From NCBI RefSeq assembly GCF_007745175.1, contig NZ_CP036271.1, forward strand, positions 3,050,314 to 3,114,313: a stretch of DNA of 64,000 nucleotides, in the 5' to 3' direction. The translations under genes and the position numbers were made by a program. The DNA comes from Caulifigura coniformis. Its GTDB lineage: Bacteria; Planctomycetota; Planctomycetia; Planctomycetales; Planctomycetaceae. Below, piece by piece: positions 51,999-62,254 of the stretch. The notes beneath the pieces were generated by a model that was given only the letters and a program-made list of their open reading frames with translations, searched no databases and was not told the DNA's origin. Positions within the stretch are counted from its first letter, which is position 1, and the number at the start of each line of letters is the position of its first letter.

Positions 51999-52500
51999 GT
52001 CGCTTTTTCACAATCGCTCGTCTCTCGTCACCGCATGTCATTTTGCGGCAACGGCGCAACCCAGCGATGGAACTGGCCCATCTTGAAACCGCGACCAGCT
52101 GTGCGCGGAAGTCGCAGGCACGGGCAGGGATCGGGAACACTGCGGAGTGTTCGACGCCGAGGGGAGCAAGGAGGGCGCGTTGTGTGGGTGGTACTGTACT
52201 CCTCGCCCTCTTTCTTCCCCCTGAAGTCTTGCGGAGGGATCGGGAGTGCGTGGGCGGTGCGGACAGGGATCCGGCCGGGCCGGGGTGTGTGACGACTGGT
52301 TGACGGTGGTTGTGTTCATAGGTCCTCCACCATCACGGGGGCGGTTGCGCGGGAGGGCCCGGAAGTCGGAAGTGCTTGGGCAGGTGCGGATTGGGGCGGG
52401 GCGAGTCACTCTTTCAAAGTCGGTCGTCTCTCGTCACCGCGGGTCATTTTGCGGCCACGACGCAGTGCGACGACGAATTGGCCCATCTTGAAAAAGTGAC
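51999..52500 (-). repeat. Composite repeat, copy B (502 bp)
   Basis: Units at 51999-52095 (97 bp) and 52405-52500 (96 bp) with the same 12-base terminal inverted repeats as copy A, on the opposite strand. The left unit has decayed ends (GTCGCTTTTTCA ... TGAAACCGCGAC). The microsatellite in the spacer is short. It lies between the CAP fragment and the second lipoprotein gene, in the same orientation relative to that gene pair as copy A. Confidence 0.85.
52038..52319 (-). CDS. Small ORF inside composite repeat copy B
   Basis: A possible 93-residue protein (MNTTTVNQSSHTPARPDPCP), preceded by GGTGGAGGACCT. Its N-terminus matches copies A and C; the C-terminus differs by frameshifts. Coding is uncertain. 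Confidence 0.22.
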   Translation of the reverse strand: MNTTTVNQSSHTPARPDPCPHRPRTPDPSARLQGEERGRGVQYHPHNAPSLLPSASNTPQCSRSLPVPATSAHSWSRFQDGPVPSLGCAVAAK

Positions 52501-52651
52501 CGGCCCTGAGCCGTCCTCCTTCGCATTCGCTCACGAGTGGCACGCTCCCCGGGCGGATTGCGGTGATCAATCTTCCAGAACGGCGTGGCGACGGTGAACC
52601 ATCGTCTTGGGCGACCATTGCGCGCACCGCTCGCTCGATCCTTCCGAAATG

Positions 52652-52686
52652 AAAAAGCGGCGTCGATCTCCAGGATCGACGCCGCT
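52652..52686 (-). terminator. Terminator of the second lipoprotein gene
   Basis: A perfect 13-bp stem (AGCGGCGTCGATC / GATCGACGCCGCT) around a 5-base loop. On the minus strand it is followed by five T (the first within the stem end). It lies 58 bases after the lipoprotein stop. Confidence 0.85.
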
Positions 52687-52743
52687 GAGTTTCTGTCGGG
52701 AATCGACGCCCGTTCCTGAGCGTTGCGAGTGTGCTGCATCCCG

Positions 52744-53142
52744 TTACTTCGACTTCAACTCGAATGGGATCGTGTTGTCGCTGGATGGCTTCACTTCCGC
52801 TTCCAGCGTTGTTTTCGAGTTGTATTGCGCGGGGACGATCATCTCCATCACCGGTTCGGGAGTTCCGTTCGGGCTGTGGAACTTCCCCGGCACCGGTCGC
52901 GCCGCGGTGATCTCGATCTTCACTTTGCCCGCTTCACTGTTCAGCGAGTACTTCCCGTCCTTGATCTCGGCGCCGAAGCCGCGGTCGCCGTCGCCGATCT
53001 TCCGGAAGAGAATTCGTCCTTCGGCAATCGGAGCGCCGTCCAGGGTGACGGTTCCCGTCACCGGGTATTCCTCCGGGCCGGTTGCCGCAGGCGTGCAGCC
53101 CAGGCCGAACAGGAGGCAGCACGACAGGAGTTGCAGACGCAT
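52744..53142 (-). CDS. Lipoprotein with carboxypeptidase-regulatory-like domain
   Basis: A 132-residue lipoprotein (signal [12 protein letters not shown], lipobox cysteine) with one transthyretin-like domain ([20 protein letters not shown] ... [20 protein letters not shown]). It is the partner of the DUF1559 gene upstream, as in the first pair at 17972-19674. The ATG at 53142 was chosen because the signal peptide begins there. Confidence 0.8.
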   Translation of the reverse strand: MRLQLLSCCLLFGLGCTPAATGPEEYPVTGTVTLDGAPIAEGRILFRKIGDGDRGFGAEIKDGKYSLNSEAGKVKIEITAARPVPGKFHSPNGTPEPVMEMIVPAQYNSKTTLEAEVKPSSDNTIPFELKSK

Positions 53143-53262
53143 TTCAATCCTCAATGGGACAGGGATCCAGAACGAATTGCGGATCAAACTTGGGGGATAA
53201 GTGCGGCAAGCCGGCGTCAGGAGAGGCCGGCTTGCCGTGAAACGGGTTCCGTCAAACTCGAC

Positions 53263-54252
53263 TCAGAATTCCCCGATCGGGATGCCGTCCTGTCGCATGC
53301 CGAGCTTGATCCAAGTCTGCTTGTCGATGTTGTCCGAAACGAACCGCACCGCGCCGTCCGCCATCGCGACCGTCACGCCGCCCGTGTGGAAGCTGCGGGC
53401 AAAGGCGTACCGGCCAGGCAGTGCGCCAGCGTTGCCGTTCTCACAAGGAGCATTCTTCGGAGCACCGTTATAAGTCGTCGCTTTGCAGGAGTAGACGCGG
53501 TCTGGAACCGAGGAGTTCGGCGGTTCACCGACAGAGAAGCCGTAGGCGCCGTGCGGGGCGCCGCCCCAGTAGCCGCCCAATTCACCCCAGGTCGCCGTAC
53601 CGGTATTACCGCGGATGATGCCTTCGCTTCCCAGCATGGTGTTGGACGTGCCGTCCTTCGCGGAAGCGATCGTCATCTTCGTGTTTCGGCAGAACAGGCC
53701 GCCCGCATCTGCTGCCTGGCCGACATCGGGGTTGGTGATCGTGATGATGTTGTTGGCAATCGTCGTCCCCGCGCCAGGGCCGGCGCACACCACGTAATTC
53801 CCCTGGAACGACGTCGTGGAACCGCCCGCGCCGAAGCCGGGCAGCGTTCCATCCGAAGGACAGCTGAGCATCGCAATCGGCGTACGAGCGATGTACGCAA
53901 CCGCCGCGACGCCCGTGATCTGGTGGATGTATTCGGTCTTGTCCGTCTCGTAGGCGTTGTACAGCGGAGCCTGTTCGATGTAAGGAAGGATCCGTTGGAA
54001 CCAGCAGTCCCGGCGATGGCTTGCGCCAGCGACTTCGAGCTGCCACCCGTACGGGAAGCAGCCGACGGCGTCGTGGTAGTTGTGCATCGCCAGCCCGAAC
54101 TGCTTCAGGTTGTTTTTGCACTGGGTGCGGCGGGCGGCCTCGCGCGCCTGCTGGACTGCGGGCAGCAGCAGCGCAATGAGAATGGCGATGATTGCGATCA
54201 CCACCAGTAGCTCAATGAGCGTAAAAGCCATTCTGCGTTTCTTGGACATCAC
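53263..54252 (-). CDS. DUF1559 domain pseudopilin-like protein
   Basis: A 329-residue paralogue of the gene at 17972: [40 protein letters not shown] and the C-terminal H-X9-DG motif [17 protein letters not shown] are present. The N-terminus should be processed by prepilin peptidase. The lipoprotein gene follows 120 bases downstream. Confidence 0.92.
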   Translation of the reverse strand: MMSKKRRMAFTLIELLVVIAIIAILIALLLPAVQQAREAARRTQCKNNLKQFGLAMHNYHDAVGCFPYGWQLEVAGASHRRDCWFQRILPYIEQAPLYNAYETDKTEYIHQITGVAAVAYIARTPIAMLSCPSDGTLPGFGAGGSTTSFQGNYVVCAGPGAGTTIANNIITITNPDVGQAADAGGLFCRNTKMTIASAKDGTSNTMLGSEGIIRGNTGTATWGELGGYWGGAPHGAYGFSVGEPPNSSVPDRVYSCKATTYNGAPKNAPCENGNAGALPGRYAFARSFHTGGVTVAMADGAVRFVSDNIDKQTWIKLGMRQDGIPIGEF

Positions 54253-54588
54253 TGCGGTTCCTTTGAAATGAACAAACGTCAGCGGAAAGAAAAAACGACA
54301 TGCAGAAGAGATTCAGCGGATGAACACGCTTGAAAGGGCAGATCTGACTTCATGAATACTCAGGCACGCCGAGACTTGCCATTGAGAACGAACACAAAGT
54401 TCATGTGATTTTTATCAGCAGGCCCCCGAAATCGTGAAAAGCGGAGCAAAATGCTCCACTTTGCGGGCTCGGAACGGGTTTCCCCGTTCACTCCCCAGAC
54501 GCGTCAGGGCTTCCGTCAAACAAGAGATCCTCTTCACCAGACACGCTGGTGAAGAGGATCAATTCTGTTCCAGGACTCGCGCGGCGAT
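54253..54588. other. Intergenic region upstream of the second DUF1559 gene
   Basis: These 336 bases carry the promoter region of the DUF1559 gene (A/T-richer around 54290-54420) and a terminator hairpin at 54526-54560. No gene is seen. Confidence 0.4.
54526..54560 (-). terminator. Hairpin terminator after the isomerase gene
   Basis: A perfect 15-bp stem (GATCCTCTTCACCAG / CTGGTGAAGAGGATC) around a 5-base loop; on the minus strand TCTTGTTTG follows. It lies 29 bases after the isomerase stop. Confidence 0.75.
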
Positions 54589-55590
54589 TCAGTCTCCGAA
54601 CGCCGCATCAAACGCCCGGCCCGACGGCCGGAAATCGATGTTCTTGCAGAACTGGGCTGCCTCAGCGGCGCCTGCCTCGCGATCCATGCCCGAGTCTTCC
54701 CATTCCACCGACAGAGGTGAGTCCCCCGGGTAACCCGCGGCGTTCAGTGCCCGGATGATTTCTTCGAACCGCACGCCGCCGCGACCCACGCTCCGGAAAT
54801 CCCACCCGCGACGCGCGTCGCCGAACGACAGATGGCTGGAAAGGATGCCGGTCCGGCCGTTCAGCGTCACCGATGCGTCCTTCATGTGGACGTGGTAGAT
54901 CCGCTTCGGAAACGCCCGGATGAACTCGACCGGGTCGACCCCCTGCCAGATCAGGTGGCTCGGGTCGAAGTTGAACCCGAACTCTTCCCGGTGATCGATC
55001 GCTTCCAGTGCCCGTTCGGCCGAGTAGATGTCGAAGGCGATTTCGGTCGGATGCACTTCCAGAGCGAACTTCACGCCGCATTCCTGGAACACGTCCAGGA
55101 TTGGGTTCCAGCGATCGGCAAACTGCTGGTAGCCCGCGTCGTACATCTTCTTTGGCGTCGGCGGGAAGTCGTAGATCAGATGCCAGATGCTCGATCCGGT
55201 GAACCCGTTCACCACGCCCACGCCCAGCTTCTTGGCGGCCTTCGCCGTGTTCTTCATCTCGGCGGCTGCCCGCTCGTTGACCTTCTCAGGCTTGCCATCG
55301 CCCCACACGTATTCCGGCAGGATGACCTTGTGGCGCGCATCGATGATGTCGCACACCGCCTGACCGACGAGGTGGTTGGAGATCGCGAACAGTTTGAGGT
55401 CGTACTTCTCGAGCAGGTCCCGCTTGCGGGCGCAGTACGTGTCGTCGGAGAGCGCCTTGTCGACTTCGAAGTGATCGCCCCAGCACGCGAGCTCCAGCCC
55501 GTCGTAGCCGAATTCACGCGCCTTTTTGCAGAGCGTTTCGAGGGGCAGGTCGGCCCACTGGCCGGTGAAGAGCGTGACGGGACGTCCCAT
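54589..55590 (-). CDS. Sugar phosphate isomerase/epimerase (TIM barrel)
   Basis: A 333-residue protein of the xylose isomerase-like TIM-barrel family. [88 protein letters not shown] and [16 protein letters not shown] hold the metal ligands E, D, H and H. The ATG at 55590 was chosen. The substrate is unknown. It is divergent from a Gfo/Idh/MocA oxidoreductase, a common pairing in sugar metabolism. Confidence 0.88.
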   Translation of the reverse strand: MGRPVTLFTGQWADLPLETLCKKAREFGYDGLELACWGDHFEVDKALSDDTYCARKRDLLEKYDLKLFAISNHLVGQAVCDIIDARHKVILPEYVWGDGKPEKVNERAAAEMKNTAKAAKKLGVGVVNGFTGSSIWHLIYDFPPTPKKMYDAGYQQFADRWNPILDVFQECGVKFALEVHPTEIAFDIYSAERALEAIDHREEFGFNFDPSHLIWQGVDPVEFIRAFPKRIYHVHMKDASVTLNGRTGILSSHLSFGDARRGWDFRSVGRGGVRFEEIIRALNAAGYPGDSPLSVEWEDSGMDREAGAAEAAQFCKNIDFRPSGRAFDAAFGD

Positions 55591-55921
55591 GAGCGGCGGT
55601 CTTTCGCGGAAAGAAAATGGGCGACCGGGCGAACGCGCGTCGTCGCGCATGCCCGCAGGAGAAGGACAGAAGGATCCGACGCCGCGAAACTACCCGAACC
55701 GCCGGATCGCAGCAACTTTGGCGAGGACGCGGCATCGCCAGCGAAAACGCGACAGTCGGCCCCGCGCCGCGCACCGACGTGGTTGACGCTGGGACCGGGA
55801 CAGCCTTATGACATAGAGGTCGATTGGAACCCTGCCGCCACACCCAGTCACCGCGCCACATTGCCCGGGACGTTCCAATCCCAGTTCCTGCCTGTTGGCC
55901 TCGTCTTCCCGAGAATGTTGC
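55591..55921. other. Divergent intergenic region isomerase / oxidoreductase
   Basis: These 331 bases separate two divergent start codons. No gene or clear operator is seen; promoters for both should lie here. Confidence 0.35.
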
Positions 55922-57232
55922 ATGTCGAGCAAAGAATCCCCCGCTTCCCCGTCACGCCGCGATTTCCTGAAGACGTCGGGGGCCGTTTCCGCCGGGTCTC
56001 TCACCGCCAACTTTGCCGCTGCCCCCGGCCTCTATGCGCAGGACAGCCAGAAGATCCTGAAGGTCGGCCTCGTCGGCTGCGGCGGGCGCGGCAGCGGAGC
56101 CGCCCAGAATGCACTCACGGCCGACAAGTACACGAGGATCGTCGCCCTCGCCGACATCGTCCCCGAGAACATGGAGATCTGCCTGCGGGGCCTCAAGAAC
56201 AATAAAGAGGTCGCCGCCCAGGTCGACGTCGCCGACGAGAAGAAGTTTCTCGGCCTCGATGCTTACAAGAAGGTCATCGACGAAGTCGACGTGATCCTGC
56301 TGGCGTCCCCGCCGGGGTTCCGGCCGTATCACCTCCGTGCCGCCGTCGAGGCCGGAAAGCACATCTTCTGCGAAAAGCCGATGGCGACGGACGCCGTCGG
56401 CGTGCGGCATGCCATGGAATCCATGCGGATGGCGAAGGAGAAGAAGCTGTCGGTCGTCGCCGGATTCTGCTGGCGGTATCACCCCGAGAAAATGGAGCTG
56501 TTCAAGCGGGTTCACGAAGGTCAGATCGGTGACGTGCTCGCCGTCTATGGCTGCTATCTCACCAATCCCGTGAAGCCCATGCCCCCGGCCGACACCCGTC
56601 CCGCCGGCATGACGGACCTCGAGTGGATGGTTCGCAACTGGTACAACTTCACCTTCCTCTCCGGCGACGGGCTCGTCGAGCAGGCCGTCCATACCGTCGA
56701 CTGGATCGCCTGGGCCATGAAAGACCAGATGCCCGTGAGCTGCACGGCCGTCGGCGGCCGGCAGATTCCCGCGAACGGCGGCAACATCTTCGACCACATC
56801 GAGGTCAACTATCTCTGGGACAACGGCGCCCGCGGATTCATGGCTCAGCGCCAGATGAATGGCTGCTTCGGCGAGACGGCCCTCCGCATCCTCGGCACGA
56901 AGGGCATCGCCGAGATCACGGGGCGCGGCTCGTCCATCACCGGCGAAAACGCCTGGCGGTTCAAGCCGACGAAGAAGTACGACATGTACGACCTCGAGCA
57001 CGAGGAACTGTTCCTGTCGATCCGCGACGGCAAGGCGCTGAACGACGGCGACCGCATGATGAAGAGCACCATGATGGCCATCATGGGACGGATGGCCGGC
57101 TACACAGGGCAGCAGATCACCTGGGACCAGGCGCTCAACTCGAAAGAGAACCTGATGCCGGACGTCACCGGCTGGGACACGCCTGTCGTCGTCCCCCCGC
57201 TCGCCCGGCCTGGAATTACCCAGTTCGTCTAA
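55922..57232 (+). CDS. Tat-exported Gfo/Idh/MocA oxidoreductase
   Basis: A 436-residue protein with a twin-arginine signal (SRRDFLKTSGAVSAGSLTAN). The Rossmann motif LKVGLVGCGGRGSGAAQNAL, ASPPGFRPYHLRAAVEAGKH and the signature FCEKPMATD (catalytic-region lysine) follow, then the second-domain block GLVEQAVHTVDWIAWAMKDQ with the conserved D and H. The family oxidises sugars or cyclitols with NAD(P). The ATG at 55922 puts the Tat motif in its usual place. Confidence 0.92.
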   Translation: MSSKESPASPSRRDFLKTSGAVSAGSLTANFAAAPGLYAQDSQKILKVGLVGCGGRGSGAAQNALTADKYTRIVALADIVPENMEICLRGLKNNKEVAAQVDVADEKKFLGLDAYKKVIDEVDVILLASPPGFRPYHLRAAVEAGKHIFCEKPMATDAVGVRHAMESMRMAKEKKLSVVAGFCWRYHPEKMELFKRVHEGQIGDVLAVYGCYLTNPVKPMPPADTRPAGMTDLEWMVRNWYNFTFLSGDGLVEQAVHTVDWIAWAMKDQMPVSCTAVGGRQIPANGGNIFDHIEVNYLWDNGARGFMAQRQMNGCFGETALRILGTKGIAEITGRGSSITGENAWRFKPTKKYDMYDLEHEELFLSIRDGKALNDGDRMMKSTMMAIMGRMAGYTGQQITWDQALNSKENLMPDVTGWDTPVVVPPLARPGITQFV

Positions 57233-57239
57233 GAACACG

Positions 57240-57290
57240 CTCAACCAGCGCCCCGGCCGCTCCAAAGCAGCCGGGGTGCTTTGCGTTGAG
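57240..57290 (+). terminator. Hairpin terminator after the oxidoreductase gene
   Basis: CTCAAC/GTTGAG (outer arms) enclose AGCGCCCCGGC/GCCGGGGTGCT-type inner arms with a loop of about 12 bases. It has no strong T run, so its strength is uncertain. Confidence 0.55.
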
Positions 57291-57347
57291 TGACTCCGCG
57301 TTGAATTCACGACGTGCCGCTGTCCACGTAGGTCGCCCGCGCACTCC

Positions 57348-57824
57348 CTACAGCGGCGTCCACTCCGAAAACGTCGCCGCCTGACCGGCGTGCAGCCCGG
57401 CTCCGTCGACGAGGTTCCACACGATCGCCCGTTCGATCCGGAACCGCTTCCCCGCCGCCGAGATCCGCACGCCCCGATAGTCGTCGATGTATCCCTGCTC
57501 CCGAGTCGTCTGGAGCATCTTCGCCCGTTCATCACGGTGCATCGGCTCGGCCGTCTTGCGCGACGGCATCGACAGCAGCGTTTCCAGGTCGGTGTCCCAC
57601 AGCGTGAGCGCCGTCTCGTTGGCGTAGTTCAGGATCGGATCATCTTCGACGCCATGAGCCACAACCACGAACGGAGCCTCGTAAAGCAGCCGGGCCGTCT
57701 CGGCGAGACTCGATCCGCGGGGAATGAGGTCCCGTCCGACGAATCGCTCGAACGAGTCGAGGAGAACGCGTGTCCGCTCAATCCAGGCGTCGTTCGACCA
57801 GGGGGTTTGTGGCTTTCGGGACAT
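57348..57824 (-). CDS. MEKHLA domain protein
   Basis: A 158-residue soluble protein. ARLLYEAPFVVVAHGVEDDP, ILNYANETALTLWDTDLETL, MPSRKTAEPMHRDERAKML and GYIDDYRGVRISAAGKRFRI are blocks of the MEKHLA domain, a PAS-like fold. Members occur in bacteria, algae and plant proteins; the ligand is unknown. Confidence 0.85.
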   Translation of the reverse strand: MSRKPQTPWSNDAWIERTRVLLDSFERFVGRDLIPRGSSLAETARLLYEAPFVVVAHGVEDDPILNYANETALTLWDTDLETLLSMPSRKTAEPMHRDERAKMLQTTREQGYIDDYRGVRISAAGKRFRIERAIVWNLVDGAGLHAGQAATFSEWTPL

Positions 57825-57907
57825 GAGGGATGTCTGTCGTTCCGCGCCGCTCCGGGGTGGGCGGCTAAACTTTGTTTCAGGAACAGGTATTATGGTCAGA
57901 TCACTCC

Positions 57908-58714
57908 ATGATTTCTGCTGACTCCCCCATGACTTCGCCGCAGACTTTGGCCGAACTGACTTTCTCCCCGGATGAACTCGCGGCGTTCGAGCGAGACGGC
58001 TTCATCATCGTTCGCAAACTTGCCAGTGAAGACCTGCTCAGGCGGATGCGGGACGTCACGCTTGATGGACTGCACCGCCGCGTCGAGCCCCTCGAGCTCG
58101 AAGCCGACGTTCATTATCCAGGCGCCCCCCAGGACCGTGAGTCTCGCGGCGGAGCCACGATCCGTCGCCTCAAGCAGGCCCATTCCCGCGACTACGTCTT
58201 CACCGAATGGCTCACCTCGCCCGGACTGCTCGGCCGCCTGCGGCAGCTGCTCGGTCCGGAGGTCGTCTGTCCGCTGGCCCACCATAACTGCGTCATGACC
58301 AAGGAGCCGCAGTATTCCAGCGACACCGGCTGGCACCAGGACATCCGCTACTGGTCCTTCCACCGCCCGGACCTCGTGAACGCCTGGCTCGCCCTGGGCC
58401 ACGAAAAGCCGGAGAACGGCTGCCTGAAGGTGATTCCCGGATCGCACCGGATCGCCTACTCGCCTGAACAGTTTGACCAGGCCATTTTCCTTCGCGACGA
58501 CCTTCCGCAGAACCAGCCGCTGATCCAGTCGCAGCGGTTCGCGGTCCTCGAGCCCGGCGACGTGCTGTTCTTCCACTGCCTCACCTTCCACGCCGCCAGC
58601 CGCAATCACACGACCGAATCGAAGCATTCGGTGGTGTTCACGTTTCGCGGGGCCGACAATCTGGCGACGCCCGGCTCGCGCTCGGCGCAGTCCCCGGAAC
58701 TGTTGCTTCACTGA
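57908..58714 (+). CDS. Phytanoyl-CoA dioxygenase (PhyH) family protein
   Basis: About 268 residues of an Fe(II)/2-oxoglutarate-type double-stranded beta-helix. [20 protein letters not shown] is the usual PhyH start; [11 protein letters not shown] carries the H-x-D metal ligands, [15 protein letters not shown] is the conserved loop and [16 protein letters not shown] the distal histidine. The substrate is unknown. Starts at 57872, 57908 and 57929 are all possible. Confidence 0.85.
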   Translation: MISADSPMTSPQTLAELTFSPDELAAFERDGFIIVRKLASEDLLRRMRDVTLDGLHRRVEPLELEADVHYPGAPQDRESRGGATIRRLKQAHSRDYVFTEWLTSPGLLGRLRQLLGPEVVCPLAHHNCVMTKEPQYSSDTGWHQDIRYWSFHRPDLVNAWLALGHEKPENGCLKVIPGSHRIAYSPEQFDQAIFLRDDLPQNQPLIQSQRFAVLEPGDVLFFHCLTFHAASRNHTTESKHSVVFTFRGADNLATPGSRSAQSPELLLH

Positions 58715-58773
58715 TCTTTCCCGGCGTTCCCTCAACTCGTCGCCGGGCCCTGCTTGCTCAAGAACAATCATCC

Positions 58774-59748
58774 ATGAAGATTCTGTCTGGCATTCAGCCC
58801 ACCGGGCGACCGCACTGGGGCAACTACTTCGGCGCGATCCGCCAGTACATCGCGCTCCAGGACAATGAGCAGGCGTTCTATTTCATCGCCGACCTCCACG
58901 CGCTGACGACCATCCGCGACGCCGCAGTGCTGCGGGAGAATTCCTTTGCCGCGGCCCTCGATCTCCTGGCGCTCGGCCTCGACCCGGCGAAGGCGACGCT
59001 GTTCATCCAGTCGGAAGTCCCGGAGATCCCGGAACTGACGTGGCTGCTCATGACCGTGACACAGATGCACCTCCTCGAGAAGTGCCACGCCTACAAGGAC
59101 AAAAAGGAGAAAGGTCTCGCCGCTGATGCGGGGCTGTTTACTTATCCGGTGCTGATGGCGGCCGACATCATCGGCTACGACAGCCAGATCGTGCCGGTCG
59201 GCGTCGACCAGGTGCAGCACGTGGAAGTCACCCGCGACCTCGCGCAGCGATTCAACAACATCTACAGGCAGGACGTGTTCGTCCTGCCCGAATACCGCGT
59301 GCTCGACACGACGGCCAAGGTCCCCGGCCTCGACGGTGAGAAGATGTCCAAGAGCTACGGCAACACGGTCGAGATCTTCGAGGAGCCGAAGAAACTTCGA
59401 AAGAAGATCATGTCGATCAAGACCGACTCTACCCCCGTCGAAGCGCCGAAGAACCCCGACACCTGTCCCGTTTTCACGCTCTATAAGCTCTTCAGTACCC
59501 AGGCCGAGCAGGACGCCCTCGCCGCCCGCTACCGGGAGGGAGGGATGGGATACGGCGAAGCCAAGCAGTCGCTGTATGAGAAGGCCGATGCCTGGTTCGC
59601 TCCCGCACGCGAGCGACGCGCCGATCTCGCCTCACGCCCGGACGATGTCCACGCCATCCTCAGCGACGGCGCGGCCAGGGCCCGAAGCAAAGTACGCGAC
59701 GTTCTCGCCCGCGCTCAGGCCGCCTGCGGCGTCGGACCCCGTCGCTGA
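58774..59748 (+). CDS. trpS: Tryptophanyl-tRNA synthetase
   Basis: A 324-residue class I aminoacyl-tRNA synthetase that charges tRNA-Trp. The HIGH-like motif is in [20 protein letters not shown], and [15 protein letters not shown] holds [25 protein letters not shown] and [16 protein letters not shown] are typical. Length agrees with the family. No good ribosome-binding site is seen before the ATG. Confidence 0.96.
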   Translation: MKILSGIQPTGRPHWGNYFGAIRQYIALQDNEQAFYFIADLHALTTIRDAAVLRENSFAAALDLLALGLDPAKATLFIQSEVPEIPELTWLLMTVTQMHLLEKCHAYKDKKEKGLAADAGLFTYPVLMAADIIGYDSQIVPVGVDQVQHVEVTRDLAQRFNNIYRQDVFVLPEYRVLDTTAKVPGLDGEKMSKSYGNTVEIFEEPKKLRKKIMSIKTDSTPVEAPKNPDTCPVFTLYKLFSTQAEQDALAARYREGGMGYGEAKQSLYEKADAWFAPARERRADLASRPDDVHAILSDGAARARSKVRDVLARAQAACGVGPRR

Positions 59749-59770
59749 ACTCCCTCCTACCTCCCTCGGC

Positions 59771-60271
59771 TCATTCCAGCCCGGGCTGCGGTGGCGGCGG
59801 AACCGGCGTCGGCTCGGGAGTATCCGCCGGAATCGGGGGCGGAGTCGTGGCTGGCGGCGCCAGGGTCGGACCCGGTGTCACCGGCATCGGAGGTGTTGCG
59901 ATCGGATTGACCCCGCTCGAGGGCGTCCCCTGGACCGGAACCCCATAAGAGTTCAGCCCGGGAGTCGGTGCGGCCGTGTGGTAGACCGTTTCGTTGTAGT
60001 GCGGCCCGTAGCCCCACGGCGTGTTCGCATACGACTGCGGCGTGAAGTAGTACGGCCGGTAGTTCGAGCTCCAGCCGTACAGCGGGCGGTTCCAGCCGTG
60101 GTAGGGAGGGCAGGGGCGCTGGAGGAAGCGGTTGTTGAAATGGGCGTCGTGCCGTCGCCCGATGTAGTGCGCCTCGCCGGAGAACCAGCCGGCCGAGACG
60201 CTGCTCGCCGAGAAGGCCATGCTGGCGGTCAGCACAAACAGAGAGTGTCCGGCTTTCATCGTTCGCTCCAT
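59771..60271 (-). CDS. Secreted proline-rich hypothetical protein
   Basis: A 166-residue protein with a signal peptide (AGHSLFVLTASMAFSASSVS), a tyrosine/proline/glycine-rich middle (YGWSSNYRPYYFTPQSYANT) and a long proline-rich tail (TPPPIPADTPEPTPVPPPPQ). Probably exported and surface-associated. ATGs at 60271 and 60259 are both possible. No family recognised. Confidence 0.6.
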   Translation of the reverse strand: MERTMKAGHSLFVLTASMAFSASSVSAGWFSGEAHYIGRRHDAHFNNRFLQRPCPPYHGWNRPLYGWSSNYRPYYFTPQSYANTPWGYGPHYNETVYHTAAPTPGLNSYGVPVQGTPSSGVNPIATPPMPVTPGPTLAPPATTPPPIPADTPEPTPVPPPPQPGLE

Positions 60272-60466
60272 GAACTGATCGAAGTCGGCCATCCGCTACC
60301 GCTTCACTTCATTCATCGCCCATGCGGATCACGGGATCGTGGCTGAAAAGCGTCCGGCGGGCCTGTCGTGCTTCTTCAAACGATGGAAACGCCGGAGGTA
60401 GGGGATGTGCGGGAGACGACCGCGCGGACGTCGCCACGATCACCGGCAATGATCGCCGGACCAACG

Positions 60467-60493
60467 AAAAAAGGCGGCGTGGGTCACGCCGCC
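60467..60493 (-). terminator. Terminator of the Gly/Tyr-rich gene
   Basis: A perfect 9-bp stem (GGCGGCGTG / CACGCCGCC) with a 3-base loop, followed on the minus strand by six T. It lies 23 bases after the stop. Confidence 0.9.
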
Positions 60494-60515
60494 TGTTCTG
60501 CGCTGAAATCAGCCG

Positions 60516-60782
60516 TTACCAGCCGATATAAACGCCGCCTCCACGCCGGCCGAAGCCACCGTAAAAGCCGCTGCGACCCCAGCCGCGGTTCCAGCCGCCG
60601 CGGTAGTAGCTGCGATACGGCGCGCGGTAGCCATAGTTGTAGTAACCGCCGCCACGATACGGCGTGTGATAGCCATATCCGCCGTAGTAGCCGCCGCGAT
60701 AGCGCCAGCCGGCATCGGCATCGTTCGCTGCGACCGTTCCAAGACCGCACACCATTGCCGCGAGAATCAGAAAGCGTTTCAT
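60516..60782 (-). CDS. Secreted Gly/Tyr/Arg-rich small protein
   Basis: An 88-residue protein with a clear signal peptide (MKRFLILAAMVCGLGTVAAN) and a mature part built of G, Y, R and W (YRGGYYGGYGYHTPYRGGGY). Such proteins can be structural or nucleic-acid-binding; the role is unknown. A strong terminator follows. Confidence 0.7.
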   Translation of the reverse strand: MKRFLILAAMVCGLGTVAANDADAGWRYRGGYYGGYGYHTPYRGGGYYNYGYRAPYRSYYRGGWNRGWGRSGFYGGFGRRGGGVYIGW

Positions 60783-61097
60783 GACATCCTCCAGTTTCGT
60801 TTGGTCCGAGGCATCTGCGTCCGCGGGAGCACCTCGGAGCTGAGTTGTTCGCCTCTACGAAACTGGGGTAATGCAGGCTGCTTGCCAAAGCGGGCCGTTT
60901 TTGGCCGACGTACCGAAGTGATGCGTTGAAAGCGACTTAGAGCTCCTCTCCAGGCCCGTCCTACGTCATTCGGCGAGCGAATGCGTCGCACCTGGAATGT
61001 TCGCCGATTGAACCTCGTGGTTCCTGAGAGTGCAGCCGGGCGATCAGCCGCCGTTCAAGCGGCCACGCCTCAAGAAGATAAAGTCCCGGTGAGGGCG
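60783..61097. other. Intergenic region
   Basis: These 315 bases carry the promoter region of the minus-strand Gly/Tyr-rich gene. No gene is seen on either strand with coding character. Confidence 0.4.
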
Positions 61098-61400
61098 TCA
61101 CTCGTCTTCGGCGATGCCGACGTTGTTCTCGATCGAGCGGGCTTTGTTCGAGAGGAAGTACTGTCGAAGATGAAGCGGATCGTTGGATTTCTCCGCCTTC
61201 TGGTCCTGCCGTCCCTCACCTGCGGCTGCCGCGATCCACGGATCCCCCGGGTCATCAGCCGGGTGTTCCTCGTCGAGGCTTTCCGGCGTGAAATCCTTCA
61301 CGAGCTGCCGCGTCCCTTCGCGCATCGTTTGAAACACGGTGCAGCCCTGCAGCGACAGGCCGCAGATGCCGAGCAGGGCGAAGGTTCGGAGATTGACCAT
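61098..61400 (-). CDS. Small lipoprotein, hypothetical
   Basis: A 100-residue lipoprotein (signal FALLGICGLSLQGC, lipobox cysteine). The mature part is hydrophilic and charged (LVKDFTPESLDEEHPADDPG). The ATG at 61400 was preferred, with one at 61412 as alternative. No family recognised. Confidence 0.6.
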   Translation of the reverse strand: MVNLRTFALLGICGLSLQGCTVFQTMREGTRQLVKDFTPESLDEEHPADDPGDPWIAAAAGEGRQDQKAEKSNDPLHLRQYFLSNKARSIENNVGIAEDE

Positions 61401-61624
61401 GATCCACGTCACCAGGCAGAAGGAATCCAGGGCGCATGCCGTTTGTCACATCCGCGGCCCGCTGTCGAGTCGGGTCACCGCTTCCACGCGCCCGGGAACG
61501 CACGACCGGCGGATTCCGCTGGTGACCGATCCCGCAGGAGCGTGAGTCGCCAGGCTAGATGGCCAGGCATTGGTCGGCCAGACGCCCGTGCGCGAACCCG
61601 CCCCATCTCGGAATCAGTCTGTGC

Positions 61625-62176
61625 TCAGAGACCCAGATCCGGAGCGATGGCTTCCAAGGCCGCGATGACGAAGGTGATGTGCTCGTTCAGCTCGACACCC
61701 AGGTCGTCCGCCCCTCGCTGAATGTCCTCGCGGCTGACGGCGGCCGCGAATGTCGCCTGTTTCATCTTCTTGCGGACGCTCGAAGCCGCCATGCCGGCCA
61801 GACGTTCCGGCCTCACCCGCGCGCACGCCACGATGAAGCCGCTCAGTTCATCGCAGGCGTAGAGCGCCTTGTCCATCTGCGAGACGCGGGGGCAATCCGT
61901 GAGATAATCCGCGTGAGATTTGATCGCGTAGATCACATCGTCCGCATAGCCCTTTGCCTGCAGGATCTCGGCTCCCTTGAGCGGATGGTCGGGAGGCGTC
62001 GGCCAGCGTTCGTAGTCGAAATCGTGAAGCAGCCCGACCTGCCCCCACTTCTCGACGTCCTCACCAAACTTTGCGGCATAGGCCCGCATGGCCGCTTCCA
62101 CCGCGAACATGTGTCGCACGAGGGCCTCGTTGGACGTGAATTCACGGACGAGGGCGACGTCATCGGCTCGGGACAT
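61625..62176 (-). CDS. HD-domain hydrolase-like protein
   Basis: A 183-residue HD-superfamily protein. ALVRHMFAVEAAMRAYA gives the first H, GLLHDFDYERWPTPPDHPLK the H-D pair and following H, and YAIKSHADYLTDCPRVSQMD a further H. The members are metal-dependent phosphohydrolases. The ATG at 62176 was chosen. Confidence 0.8.
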   Translation of the reverse strand: MSRADDVALVREFTSNEALVRHMFAVEAAMRAYAAKFGEDVEKWGQVGLLHDFDYERWPTPPDHPLKGAEILQAKGYADDVIYAIKSHADYLTDCPRVSQMDKALYACDELSGFIVACARVRPERLAGMAASSVRKKMKQATFAAAVSREDIQRGADDLGVELNEHITFVIAALEAIAPDLGL

Positions 62177-62254
62177 TGATGGTCTCGCTCTGCGGAAGAG
62201 AACTGGACGAGAGGTTATCACAGACTCGCAGGGCCGGTCCCGGCAGCAGGGCGA

